Positions 9,001 through 18,103 of a DNA stretch of 64,000 nt are shown here, one piece after another. Numbering within the stretch: position 1 is the first letter of the stretch; each line of letters opens with the position of its first letter. The stretch is from Lentzea guizhouensis (GTDB lineage Bacteria; Actinomycetota; Actinomycetes; Mycobacteriales; Pseudonocardiaceae), in assembly GCF_001701025.1 (NCBI RefSeq), contig NZ_CP016793.1:6200001-6264000 (forward strand). The letters are read 5' to 3'. The notes under the pieces were generated by a model. The model ran no database searches. It was not told the DNA's origin and was given only the letters and a program-made list of their open reading frames with translations. The position numbers and the translations under genes are program-made.

Positions 9001-9662
9001 TGACGTCGTGTGCCGGAGGAGGCTGTCGGCGCTTCCGTCCTGCGTTACCCGCAACTGCTGGTTCGCGAAGTCCGGTAGCCGTGGGGCAGGTCTGCGAGGC
9101 CTCGCAGTGCCACGACCGAGAGGAAGATCCACGAGCGGCTGGGGGGTCTGCGGCAATCAGGTGTTCGAGGTCGACCTGCTGGCCGACATCGAGAGCAAGC
9201 GCACCCGGTTGCCGTTGACCGGCACGGCGGCGTCCGCGGCGTCCGAGACCGCTTCAGCGGCGGCCTCGCTCACCTGGGCGACGTCCTTCGCGGTCATCTG
9301 CAGGCGCCGTCCTCGTCCGTGAACGCGACCTCGGACTCCCCGGCTGAAACGGCGGGAGCGGGCCCCAGGGACCAGATCCAGCTCCGCCACCTTCACCCGG
9401 CCAGGACTGTCCGATCCGCGCTGATCTCGCGGAAGGCCGGACCACTGACCTGTGGTTCGTGAAGTAGGTGCGACGCAGGGCGAGCGCTTTGTCCGGACCT
9501 ACTTCGCAGATTCGGTACTGGCGGGCTGCTCACGGCGAGCCCGGTTGTCCGTTCCGCTCGGATCGGCTGAAGGCGACCAGGCACGGCGTGGAACCGGGCC
9601 GTCGCCGAGCTGGAGCGGGCTTTGCCGACTGAGCGAGCCAATGAAAGTTCGTGGTCGATGTA

Positions 9663-10487
9663 TCAGGACGTGCCTGCGGGTCGGGTGTTGCTGCCCTCCG
9701 CGCGCCGCAGGTAGCGCTCCAGCCCGTTGAGTTTCTCGTCGGCGATGAACGTCGACCGCTCGTTGATGACGATGTCTTCGGCGTGCCGGATGCACGCCCA
9801 TGCCGAGTCTCCCCATGGGTCGGCGATCTTGACCTCCACGGGCTCGTCGCACGGGCCCGACAAGCCGAGCTCGCACACCTGGGGGTGCTCGCCGTCGAGG
9901 TGGTTGGCGGCGAGGTGCCGCAGCTGGCCCGCCAACTTGGCTGACGCGGTGGTGCGGGGGCCGGGGATCTGGTCCAGGCCGCGTTCCGCGCGCACCGCTT
10001 GGATGGCGGCCAGACGCAGCTCCAGCTGGTCGGCGACGATTCCGGCCAGTGCGGTGAGTGTCGCGGCCTGGGTGTCGGTGACTTCGCGGGGTTCGCGGTC
10101 GATCACGTTGACCGTGCCCAGCCGGTGGCCGTCGCCGGTGGTGATCGGCGCGGCGGCGTAGAAGCGCAGGCCCAGCTCGCTGCGCACCAGCGGGTGGTCG
10201 AGGGTGCGGGGGTCGACCGCGCCGTCGTTCACCACGTACACGCCGTCCTGCAACACGGCCGAGGCGCACAGACCGGGCTCGGTGCCGATCTGGGTGACGC
10301 CCGACAGACCGTGGCAGGCAGCGAACCACACGCGGTCGACGTCGACGATCGTCACGGTCGCGATCGGTGTGCCGAAGACCTGCGCGGCCACACGGGCGAC
10401 GTTGTCGAAGCTGCCGTCGGCGGGCGCGTCCAAGATGTGGTAGCGGCGGACTGCCGACAGACGCTCTGGATCGGTATGGGTGAGCAC
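9663..10487 (-). CDS. GAF-domain sensor-like protein
   Basis: 274 residues. Residues about 1-165 are a GAF domain of the type found in actinobacterial light/redox and signalling proteins (YHILDAPADGSFDNVARVAAQVFGTP, VWFAACHGL, CASAVLQDGV, FYAAAPITTGDGHRLGTVNVID). The C-terminal 100 residues are of unknown fold, with two Cys and a tryptophan-rich patch (DPWGDSAWACIRHAED). No HTH, kinase or GGDEF domain follows, so it is a stand-alone sensor or regulatory partner. The start is GTG at 10487 with no good ribosome site, so it may start further in. No clear link to the CAZyme genes. Confidence 0.78.
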   Translation of the reverse strand: MLTHTDPERLSAVRRYHILDAPADGSFDNVARVAAQVFGTPIATVTIVDVDRVWFAACHGLSGVTQIGTEPGLCASAVLQDGVYVVNDGAVDPRTLDHPLVRSELGLRFYAAAPITTGDGHRLGTVNVIDREPREVTDTQAATLTALAGIVADQLELRLAAIQAVRAERGLDQIPGPRTTASAKLAGQLRHLAANHLDGEHPQVCELGLSGPCDEPVEVKIADPWGDSAWACIRHAEDIVINERSTFIADEKLNGLERYLRRAEGSNTRPAGTS

Positions 10488-10646
10488 GCGCGCAACAGTA
10501 ACCGAGGATGACCGTAGGTCCGACCGCGAGCAGTCTTACAACCGTGCCGCGTGCCACTTCGCCCACCGGCGACAGTGGGTGTCAGCGCCGGGGCGCGAGC
10601 TCATTCGGTGGACACAGGTCTGGTGGTGCGGGTCGGCCCGCATGCT

Positions 10647-10992
10647 TGGACGTTGGTCAGCACACCGGTTCCTGGCTTGCTGCACAGTCCAGTCGCGCGT
10701 CGGATGAATGGTGGACGCCGGTGATGAGCAGACGTCTGGTGTCATGTTGGAGGAACGCCAACGCGTACAGGCGCTTGCCGAGCGCTGTGTCGATGTGGAA
10801 GAAGTCCGTGGCGATGATTCCTACGGCTTGGGCTGTGAGGAACTCGCGCCAGGTGGGGCCGCAGCGACGTGGCGCCGGGTCGATGCCTGCAGCGTTCAGG
10901 ATTTCCCGGACCGTTGAGGCGGCGATCGGGTGGCCGAGACGGGCTGACTCGCCTTGGATCCGTCGATGTCCCCACCGCGGGTTCTCCTCGGG
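10647..10992 (-). pseudogene. Transposase/integrase-core fragment
   Basis: The minus strand encodes ENPRWGHRRIQGE, a linker, then a piece of an rve-type (RNase H fold) integrase core with IIATDFFHIDT, where the first catalytic Asp sits, and RLYALAFLQH. The frame then breaks near 10690 and continues in another frame as PTRDWTVQQARN, the usual next block of the same transposase family. The N-terminal HTH half and the C-terminal catalytic Glu are missing. It is a dead remnant whose left edge abuts the truncated gene at 10993-11197. Confidence 0.75.
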
Positions 10993-11197
10993 TGGCCGGG
11001 TAGTAGACGTAGGTGTTGATCCGGCGGCTGCCGCGCGTCCAGCTGTACTGGCGCACACCGACGGCGAAAGGCGTGGTCGGTGCGGTCCCCAGAGACCAGG
11101 TGGGGGCGGCACCGGCCAGGCCGGTACCGAGGAGGGTCGCGCTACCCGCGGTCGCCGCGGCGACCGCGCTCAGCCTCAGGAAGGAACGTCGTTGCAT
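10993..11197 (-). pseudogene. Truncated Tat-secreted hydrolase (N-terminus only)
   Basis: ATG at 11197 opens a clear Tat signal (QRRSFLRLSAVAAATAG ... GLAGAAP) followed by about 35 residues ending YVYYPATR. This is the beginning of a secreted lipase/chlorophyllase-type alpha/beta hydrolase (similarity judged from the RRINTYVYYPAT style only). Coding similarity stops exactly where transposase-like sequence begins (about 10993). The catalytic domain is absent, so the gene is broken. Confidence 0.65.
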
Positions 11198-11301
11198 CGG
11201 CACGATGACTCCCAGCAGCGGTGGTGAGGTGCTGGCGGCGAGCGACTTGGCCGCGGTCAGACGAGCCGGGTCCGTGCCGCCGGCCCGCCTGACCGCCGGG
11301 T

Positions 11302-13539
11302 TCAGCGGACGTGGATGTTCGGTTGTGGCGGCGTGCTCATGCCGTTGCCGAGGAAGAAACTCGGATGTGGCGGCTGGTTGTAGGCGGTGTTCTGCCACGC
11401 GATGGCGACGCGGTACTGGGGGTCGTGCAGCAGGGTGTGGATCCGCCGATCGGTCTGCGTCGTGGTGGCGTAGATGCGCAGGGCGGCGTTGTCGTCGCGG
11501 GGCAGGATGACTTCCTCGCGCCAGTCACCGAACAGGTCACCGGACAGCGACGGGGTGGCCTTGGTGCCATTGATGGAATGCGCACCGGAACCGGTCAGCA
11601 GCCGGGTGTCGCCGTTGGGGCCGTATTTGTCCACGTGGTTGCCGTCGAGCAGCTCACGCACCGGGTCGGCGTCCCACCAGGCGAGGAAGTTCGCGCTGGC
11701 GGGCGCTCGTCCGACGCTGCCGCCGGATGAGTTGAACGCGCTCGTCAAACCGGTTCCCTTGCCCCAGAACTCCGCGCCGGGGTTGCCTGCGTACACGTCT
11801 CCGGCCACGCCACGAGCCGGGCCCTCGCAGTTGCAGGTGTTGTTCTTCTGCATGATGACGGCACCGGTGCGGGCGTCTCGCAGGGTCGCGGCGGCGCCGG
11901 AGCTCTGCTCGTGGATCTGCCAGATCTCCTGACCTGGGCGGCTCGGCACGAAGTCGCTCACGTGCAACGCATCGCCGTGGGCGTAGAAGTTCGTGGTGTA
12001 GCGGCCGGTGCCGTCGGAGTTGATGGTCATGCCGCCGTAGATGATCTCGTCGGTGCCGTTGCCGTCGACGTCCGCGACGGACAGGGAATGAGTGCCCCGT
12101 CCTGTCCACTGCCTGCCCGCGGTGCCGGAGTCGAACTTCCAGCGCCGGGTGAGCCGGCCGTCGCGGAAGTCCCACGCCGCGATCGCGCTCTTCTCGTAGT
12201 AGCCCCGGCCCATGATGATGCTGGGCCGCTTCCCGTCCAGGTAGGCCGTGCCCGCGAGGAACCGGTCGCCGCGGTTGCCGTTGCAGTCACCCCAGTCGCA
12301 GATGTTGCCGCGGGCAGGGTCGAAGGGCACCGTGGACATGACGGCGCCGGTGAGACCGTTGAACACCGTCAGGTATTCGGGCCCGGTGATGATGTAGCCG
12401 GAGGAGTTGCGATGGTCGGCCCCGGCGTTGCCGATCACCTGTCCGGTGCCCGAAACCGTGCCGTCACCGGTCTTGACCGCCAGTTCCGCCCGGCCGTCTC
12501 CGTCGTAGTCGTACACCTGGAACTGGGTGTAGTGCGCACCGGCGCGGATGTTGCGGCCGAGATCGATCCGCCACAGCCGCTGTCCGTTGAGCCTGTACGC
12601 GTCGATGTAGACGCTGCTGGTGCGACCGGACTGCGAGTTGTCCTTCTGGTCGCTGGGATCCCACTTGAGGAAGATCTCGTACTGGCCGTCGCCATCCGCG
12701 TCACCGACACTCGCGTCACCGGCAGTGTAGTTGCTGCCCGGCCGGGAGATCGGGACGTCCAGGTAGTTGCCTCCGGTGAAGCGCAGAGACGGCGTGGACG
12801 GCTCCTGCTCCACCCCGTCCCTGACCGCGCGGACCGTGTACCCGGCGTCCGCGGACGCCCCCGAGTCCAGGAAGTTCGTGGAGTTGGTGATCGGCGAAGC
12901 GTTCAGTTTCGTGGTGCCGCGGTACACGTTGAACCCGGTCGAGGCCGGCTCGGTTCCGAACAGCCGCCACGAGACCAGGTTGCCGGATCCGGAACGCACG
13001 CTGACCAGGCCCCGGTCGAGGTCTTCCACCTGCCTCCCCTCGGTCGGCGGGGTGCCGCCGGCCTCGAAGTCGAGGTAGTCGATGTTCGCCAGGCCGTCGG
13101 CGGTGGAGGGGCTCAGCCGAAGTGTGTTCGTGCCGGTGTTCACCGGCACGGTGAGCGTCTTCGTGCTCCACGCCGTCCAGGCCCCCGTCGGCTCGAACGT
13201 GATCCCCGTGTGGGCGACCGCGCCGTTGACCAGCAGGTCGGCGGGACGGCCGGTGGCTCCGCCGTTGGCGTACCGGACGGCGACGGTCGCTGCACCGGCG
13301 GCGAAGGCGGTCGCGGTGAACTGCACCGCCGCGCCGACCGCGTTGCCGCCGTTGCAGAACCCGCTGCCGGAGTAGCCGGCGTGGTTGGACTCGACGGCAC
13401 CGTCGCAGGTGGCCGGTGCGCTTTCCGCTTCATGACGCGTCGCCGCGGCCGAAGCCGCTGAGGTGACAAGCCCGTTGCCGGCCAAGGCCAAGGCCACGAT
13501 GCCGGCGGCCAGCCGTGTGGTACGTCTGTTCGAGAACAT
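11302..13539 (-). CDS. Secreted rhamnogalacturonan lyase, CBM35-PL11
   Basis: 745-residue secreted pectinolytic lyase that cleaves the rhamnogalacturonan I backbone by beta-elimination. Signal peptide at residues 1-32 (RRTTRLAAGIVALALAG ... ASAA). Residues about 35-160 form a CBM35-like jelly roll (HEAESAPATCDGAVESNHAGYSGSGF, TLRLSPSTADGLANIDYLDF). From about 170 comes a PL11 catalytic domain with its fibronectin-like start (NVYRGTTKLN) and an eight-bladed propeller rich in calcium-binding DxDGDG loops (GDADGDGQYE, DYDGDGRAEL, DVDGNGTDEI). It ends GNGMSTPPQPNI, as full PL11 enzymes do. The ATG at 13539 follows GGAGG. Confidence 0.94.
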   Translation of the reverse strand: MFSNRRTTRLAAGIVALALAGNGLVTSAASAAATRHEAESAPATCDGAVESNHAGYSGSGFCNGGNAVGAAVQFTATAFAAGAATVAVRYANGGATGRPADLLVNGAVAHTGITFEPTGAWTAWSTKTLTVPVNTGTNTLRLSPSTADGLANIDYLDFEAGGTPPTEGRQVEDLDRGLVSVRSGSGNLVSWRLFGTEPASTGFNVYRGTTKLNASPITNSTNFLDSGASADAGYTVRAVRDGVEQEPSTPSLRFTGGNYLDVPISRPGSNYTAGDASVGDADGDGQYEIFLKWDPSDQKDNSQSGRTSSVYIDAYRLNGQRLWRIDLGRNIRAGAHYTQFQVYDYDGDGRAELAVKTGDGTVSGTGQVIGNAGADHRNSSGYIITGPEYLTVFNGLTGAVMSTVPFDPARGNICDWGDCNGNRGDRFLAGTAYLDGKRPSIIMGRGYYEKSAIAAWDFRDGRLTRRWKFDSGTAGRQWTGRGTHSLSVADVDGNGTDEIIYGGMTINSDGTGRYTTNFYAHGDALHVSDFVPSRPGQEIWQIHEQSSGAAATLRDARTGAVIMQKNNTCNCEGPARGVAGDVYAGNPGAEFWGKGTGLTSAFNSSGGSVGRAPASANFLAWWDADPVRELLDGNHVDKYGPNGDTRLLTGSGAHSINGTKATPSLSGDLFGDWREEVILPRDDNAALRIYATTTQTDRRIHTLLHDPQYRVAIAWQNTAYNQPPHPSFFLGNGMSTPPQPNIHVR

Positions 13540-13602
13540 GGTCGACCTCCGAGAGGTGAGTCGAAAGATGTCGATTGCCGCGACGGCGCGGTGCACGCCT
13601 GC

Positions 13603-15069
13603 TCAGGCTGACACGCCGTCGAGCTGAAAGGTCTGCACCTGGCCTGCGGCGAACGGGACCCGAAGCTGGTTCCCGGAGAGCCGGACGTCGGTGCGCTGGA
13701 TGTAGCGGTCGCTGCCGCTGGTCGTCGAGGTGGACCAGCGGGTGATCAGGCCGGTCGGCAGGGTGCCGAACCGGGACAGGTCGAACGTGATCGTCTGTGC
13801 CGACGTGGCGGTGTTGACGCCCACGACGACGAGGCGGTGGGACGACGGATCGTAGGCGGCGGCGGCGTTTCCGGTGGAAGCCGAGATGATGCGCATGCCC
13901 GGCCGGATGTGGCGGGTGAACTGCGCGAGCACGTACAGCTTGTTCTGCACGGAGCCGGCCCGCAGCGTGTCCGCGTTGTAGTCGATCAACGCCCAGACCG
14001 GCGTCGGGTCCATCACCTGCCAGTAGCACCACGCCGTCGGGTGCAGCCAGCGCCAGTCCAGGCAGAGGTTGCTCGCCATCGAGAGCCCCGTGCCGTCCCT
14101 GTCGCCGTACTCGGAGTTCCACAGGACCTTGCCCGCCGGCCGCGCGTCGCCGTGGACGAGGTCACGCCGTCCGCCCGAACCCTGGTAGCCGTGGACGTTG
14201 ATCTGGTTCACGACGGACTTCGTGGCGGCGTCGAAGGAGGTCCACGTGCTGTGTGCGGCGTCGTAGCTGGTCTCGTCCGACGCGGCGATGCGCATGCCGG
14301 ACAGGCCGCGGTTGTTCATCTCCTCACGCAGGTACCTCAGCACGGTGCGCTGGGTGGCCGGATCGAAGTGGCAGCCCTCCTGCCTGCCCGTCGCGGACCA
14401 GTAGTTCGACGCCGGTTCGTTGAACGGGGAGATCGTGCGGAACGTGACGCCCCAGTGGTCGCGGAAGTGCCGGGCCACCTCGGCCAGGTGGACGCCGTGG
14501 TTGCGGTGGTTCCACGACTGCAGGTTGTCGGCCGAGGCGTTGGCGGCGCCGGAGGGGTTGTGGTTGATGCACATCCACCACGCGGGGGAGTTGGAGAAGA
14601 GCTCTGTCATCGCACCGCGCGCCGCGGCTTTGACCACCGCCGCTCGCTGCTTGGCGTCGGCGGTCCAGTTCCACGCCGACGAGGTGGGATCGGTGTTGCG
14701 CCAATCCTGCCAGTAGGTCTCGATCTGCTTGAATCGCGGGATGTTCGGCGAGGCGACCATGGTCTCGCCGTCGACCGAGTTCCAGCTGCAGGCGCCGAGG
14801 TTGTACCGCGCGATGTTCATCCCCAGGCCGGGCAGCGACTGTCCGTTGTAGACGACGTTCTTGGTGGTGAACCACAGGTCCGCGAAGTCGTCGCGGTCGC
14901 CGAACACGTTGGCCCACCAGGCGAGCGAGGTTCCCCAGCCTTCCCACGTGCCGTGGTCGGGGCCTGGGTTGATGGTGATGGTTTCGTCTGCGCGGGCACT
15001 TCCCGTGCCCACCGCCGTCGCCGCGACGGCGGCCGCTGCGCCGGACAACACTGTCCTGCGGGTGACCAT
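13603..15069 (-). CDS. Secreted GH30 glycosidase, beta-1,6-galactanase-like
   Basis: 488 residues. Tat-type signal (TRRTVLSGAAAAVAATAVG, cleavage near ARADE) then a GH30 (beta/alpha)8 barrel with side beta domain. Landmarks: GTWEGWGTSLAWWANVFG at the mature N-terminus, LGMNIARYNLG, ISPFNEP (acid/base Glu, about residue 220) and LWNSEYGDRDGTG (nucleophile Glu). The GTSLAWWA start and NEPASNYW pattern are those of endo-beta-1,6-galactanases acting on arabinogalactan side chains. The exact bond is inferred. The ATG at 15069 with GGAG upstream is preferred to a TTG 12 bases earlier. Confidence 0.88.
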   Translation of the reverse strand: MVTRRTVLSGAAAAVAATAVGTGSARADETITINPGPDHGTWEGWGTSLAWWANVFGDRDDFADLWFTTKNVVYNGQSLPGLGMNIARYNLGACSWNSVDGETMVASPNIPRFKQIETYWQDWRNTDPTSSAWNWTADAKQRAAVVKAAARGAMTELFSNSPAWWMCINHNPSGAANASADNLQSWNHRNHGVHLAEVARHFRDHWGVTFRTISPFNEPASNYWSATGRQEGCHFDPATQRTVLRYLREEMNNRGLSGMRIAASDETSYDAAHSTWTSFDAATKSVVNQINVHGYQGSGGRRDLVHGDARPAGKVLWNSEYGDRDGTGLSMASNLCLDWRWLHPTAWCYWQVMDPTPVWALIDYNADTLRAGSVQNKLYVLAQFTRHIRPGMRIISASTGNAAAAYDPSSHRLVVVGVNTATSAQTITFDLSRFGTLPTGLITRWSTSTTSGSDRYIQRTDVRLSGNQLRVPFAAGQVQTFQLDGVSA

Positions 15070-15102
15070 GGCGATCTCCAAACTCGGTTCTTCCGGTACC
15101 GG

Positions 15103-16305
15103 CTAACGAAGGCCGCTCATGATGGCGTTGATGATGCCCTGCTGCGTGACCGCGTAGCTCCTCCGGTCGAACAGCCCGAACCCGTACTGGCCGTTGTGGC
15201 CGTTGTCCCAGTAGATGGTGGCGGCGCCGTACTTCTTCGACGTGGTCACCACAGCGCGGGCGAAGTCGGCGCGGTACCTGTTGTTCGACGAGTCGAACGA
15301 CGACTTGTCGATCGAGCCGTATTCACCGACGACGACGGGGTAGCCCTTCGTCACGAAGGTGTCGCGCATCAGCTTCAGCTGCGAGTCCAGGTAGTCCTCC
15401 TGTCCCCAGGTGGACTTCCTGGACGGGTTGGTCGACCCTCGTCCCCACTGCGTGATCGTTCCGTTCTCCTCCCCGGCGAAGTCCCACGGGGCGTAGTGGT
15501 GGACGGAGATCATGATTCGCTTCTCGCTGCCGGGGATCGAGGGGGATCGGAACTGGTCGGTGGGCAGCTTGAACCCGTAGTTCCCCGCGGTGTAGTCGAT
15601 GTTCGTGTTCCAGCCGGGCACGAGCAACCATCGCGAACTGTTGTTGCCACCGGCCCTGCGGACGGTGTCCACGAAGATCTGGTTGTAACTGTTGATGTTC
15701 GAGTAGCACGGCTGGGTCGGTCGGCCGAACTGCCCGTCGAAGTTCTCGTTCATCGACTCCAGGATCAGGCGCTGGTCGTAGTTCTGGAACCTCCGCGCGA
15801 TCTGTTCCCACGCTTTCTGGTACTTGGCCCTGATCGTCGTCTGGGAGGACGAGTCGCAGATCAGCCAGGAGCCGGCGACGTTCTTGTAACCGTCGCCGTG
15901 CATGTTGATCAGCACGTGCATGCCGCGGTCGTAGGCGTAGTCGACGACCTGCTGGATCCTGTTCAACCAGGAGGGGTTGATCGGGTAGTTCGGCCCTGAA
16001 CCGATGTGCCGCAGGTAGGAGACCGGGACCCGGATCGTCTTGAACCCGGCGGCCTTCACCTTGTCGATGAGGGCTTGTGTGATGACGGGCTGGCCCCACG
16101 CCGTCTCGCCGGGAGTTCCGTCGATGGTGCTTTCCAGCTGGTTGCCCAGGTTCCAGCCGGCACCCATGTCGGCAACGATCTGCGAGGCGTTCAGCTGGCC
16201 CGTGGTGCCGGCCGATGCCGGACCGACCAAACAGGACGCGGACACGGCAACCGCGAGCACGGCGGAAAGGAAACCGGCCCTGATCCTACTTGCCTTCGAG
16301 CACAT
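15103..16305 (-). CDS. Secreted GH5 endoglucanase/mannanase-like enzyme
   Basis: 400 residues. Sec signal (RIRAGFLSAVLAVAVSAS, cleavage near GPASAG) and a GH5 barrel: MGAGWNLGNQLES at the barrel start, FKTIRVPVSY, HVLINMHGDG, ESMNENFDG (acid/base Glu in NEN) and VVVGEYGSID (nucleophile Glu). Typical single-domain cellulase subfamily, with no binding module. The ATG at 16305 has GAGAAG upstream. A perfect 22-bp palindrome lies 66 bases upstream (16371-16392), so expression is probably repressed until a sugar inducer is present. Confidence 0.9.
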   Translation of the reverse strand: MCSKASRIRAGFLSAVLAVAVSASCLVGPASAGTTGQLNASQIVADMGAGWNLGNQLESTIDGTPGETAWGQPVITQALIDKVKAAGFKTIRVPVSYLRHIGSGPNYPINPSWLNRIQQVVDYAYDRGMHVLINMHGDGYKNVAGSWLICDSSSQTTIRAKYQKAWEQIARRFQNYDQRLILESMNENFDGQFGRPTQPCYSNINSYNQIFVDTVRRAGGNNSSRWLLVPGWNTNIDYTAGNYGFKLPTDQFRSPSIPGSEKRIMISVHHYAPWDFAGEENGTITQWGRGSTNPSRKSTWGQEDYLDSQLKLMRDTFVTKGYPVVVGEYGSIDKSSFDSSNNRYRADFARAVVTTSKKYGAATIYWDNGHNGQYGFGLFDRRSYAVTQQGIINAIMSGLR

Positions 16306-16370
16306 GAGATCTTCTCGCTTCCGGTCTTGAGCGGCCAGGCCAGCTGATCCGCCCACTGCGTCCGGCAGGA

Positions 16371-16392
16371 TGTTGGAAAGCGCTTTCCAACA
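16371..16392. promoter_or_regulatory. Perfect 22-bp palindrome, LacI-family operator
   Basis: TGTTGGAAAGCGCTTTCCAACA reads identically on both strands. The central GGAAAGCGCTTTCC is a classical LacI/GalR-family operator shape. It sits 66 bases upstream of the GH5 gene and about 115 bases past the end of the broken GH42 gene, so GH5 is the likely target. It differs from the TGTTANCGCTNACA sites at 8867-9000, implying a second regulator. Confidence 0.75.
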
Positions 16393-16505
16393 TGACAGGG
16401 CCGATCAGCTGAGTCAATCCCTTGTGGCGCTTCGAATCCGTGCGTTCGACCTGGTTCGACGAATTCGATTCGAAGTGGTGCGTGTGACTCGCCGCTGCGT
16501 CCCGG

Positions 16506-17339
16506 TCACCACGGCCGGAAGACGACGCGGACCTCGCCCGCGGGCACGTGGAGGACACCGACGACATCGTCGCCGGTGAGCAGTTCGGCTGCGGGCTCGC
16601 CGACGTCGACGACGTCGTCATCGGTGTGGTTGATCGCGAACTCGTACCGGCCCTCCGGACCGGCGCGCTCGACCACCTCGACGTCGCGGGGCAGCTCACG
16701 CGGGGTGAGCGTGGTGGGTGAGATCGCGGCGCGCAGCACGGCGTCGAGGCCGTCCGCTGTCAGGCGGGTGGAGACGTACCACGCGCTGCCGCGTCCGACG
16801 GAATGCCGGGTGACGGCGGGAAGACCGGCCGCAGGACCGTCCACGTAGGACCAGACTTGCTCGTCGCCGCGAAGGGCCAGGACTTCTGACCACACGGTGC
16901 CCGTCATTCCGTTGTCCAGGCGGACCTCGTGGCCGGAGCGCAACGGCGTGAACTCCTCGACGGTCAAGCCCAGCACGTCGTGCAGCGCGCCGGGATGCGG
17001 ACCTGCGTGGATGGTGTCGCGTTCGTCCACGATCCCGGAGAAGCAGGACACGACCAGGGTGCCGCCGTCCTCGGCGAAGCGGCGGAGACCGGCCCCCGCC
17101 GCTTCCGTCATCGAGTACAGCGCCGGCGCGACGACCAGCGGGTAGCGACCCAGGTCGGCCTCCGGATGAGCGAAGGCGACCGTGAGGTGCCGGTCGTAGG
17201 CCGCGGCGTACCACGCCTCGGCTCGCTCACGGGCGTCCAGGTCGAGGCTCGGTCGCCACTCGAGTCGTTGTGCCCACCAGGACTGCCAGTCCCACAGCAT
17301 CGCGATGTCCGCCACCACGCGGCTGCCGCGGATCGGCTT
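16506..17339 (-). pseudogene. Beta-galactosidase GH42, C-terminal remnant
   Basis: The readable protein (about 278 residues) begins abruptly at KPIRGSRVVADIAMLWDW, which matches the junction just before the trimerisation domain of GH42 beta-galactosidases. It continues through that beta/alpha domain (PLVVAPALYSM, GTLVVSCFSGIVDE) to the C-terminal beta domain (GRYEFAINHTDD). The catalytic barrel with both Glu residues, about 390 residues, is missing. Upstream sequence in the same frame is Cys/Arg-rich and not protein-like. The gene was cut at about 17340, next to a 12-base repeat. Confidence 0.8.
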
Positions 17340-17342
17340 AGA

Positions 17343-17578
17343 GCGGAACGTCGCACAATGGCACTCAACAGCGCTGAACGGCGGCCAACGGCACCGGCTG
17401 GCCTTGGGTTCCTCTGTTCTTGCACGACAAAGGCGCGACCCGACCCGACTTGCAGTGTGAGGGTCACAGGCGCAGGTGCTCGGCTGCTCAAGCAAGAAGT
17501 GGATCTTCGGGACGGTGACCGACTGCGCTCAGGGCGCTGGAACAAGTGCCTACTGGGTCTAGCTGTGCGGAACGTCGC
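17343..17578. repeat. 12-bp direct repeat flanking a 212-bp non-coding piece
   Basis: GCGGAACGTCGC occurs at 17343-17354 and again at 17567-17578. The first copy lies 3 bases past the breakpoint of the GH42 remnant. It may mark the ends of a deleted mobile element or a recombination site. With no integrase visible this is tentative. Confidence 0.35.
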
Positions 17579-18103
17579 GTTTTCGCAGGTCAGGTGGCCG
17601 TGAACCCGTATCTGGGGGTCACGTGCGCTCAACGGCGTTGGACAGCTCGTTCTCCGTGTCATGACCATCGTTGGCGGCCATGGAGCGGCCGCAGTAGCTC
17701 GAACGTGTTGATTGTGCTCAGGTAGGCCAGTCAGAGCGGCACAGCCGGTCATATCCCGTGTCAGCGAGGGCGCTGCGGACCTGCGGCGCGCCCAGGAGCG
17801 CCTCGCCCCCGCCACCGAAGCTGATCTCCAGGGGTACTACCGGGTGATGCTGGCACAACAGGAGACAGACCGGCCTGACGAACCTGAACTGTCCTTCGAG
17901 GACGTGGTCGGCAGGCTGAGGAACCCGTTCGTGGGATTCGGTCCGGTCGCTCACTGGGTCGGGCGGCTGGGCCAAGCAAGGACTTCCCTCTCAAGCGTGA
18001 GCGCCAGAACCACCCAGGCCGCGGAGTTGCCCCGGAGTCCTGCCATGTGTGCGACCCGTCAACGTTGCGTCCGCACAACCGGTCTGTTGTCGAACGCCAG
18101 CAA
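17579..18103. other. Degenerate spacer between CAZyme locus and biosynthetic cluster
   Basis: 525 bases of scar sequence. One stretch (about 17755-17985, plus strand) reads as a plausible protein piece, with AADLRRAQERLAPATEADLQ and FEDVVGRLRNPFVGFG, but has no start signal and runs into low-quality reading after 17985. I could not identify it. It may be a remnant of a deleted gene. Confidence 0.4.

Larger units (their letters stand above)
8544..9662. other. Intergenic region without a convincing gene
   Basis: 1.1 kb. The left half holds the two operator-like sites plus two more small inverted repeats: GTCGAA-TTT-TTCGAC at 8893-8907 and GTTTCGAAAC at 8915-8924. The right half (9000-9660) has only short, overlapping open frames on both strands with no recognisable domain. 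A 9-bp inverted repeat GAAGTAGGT/ACCTACTTC spans 9461-9505. It looks like degraded sequence. Confidence 0.55.

Noticed and set aside
9008..9322. Possible small gene in the 9-kb gap
   Set aside because: No ribosome site, overlapping frames on both strands, no motif.
8544..9662. CRISPR or tRNA gene in the long gap
   Set aside because: No regular repeats or cloverleaf seen; only short palindromes.
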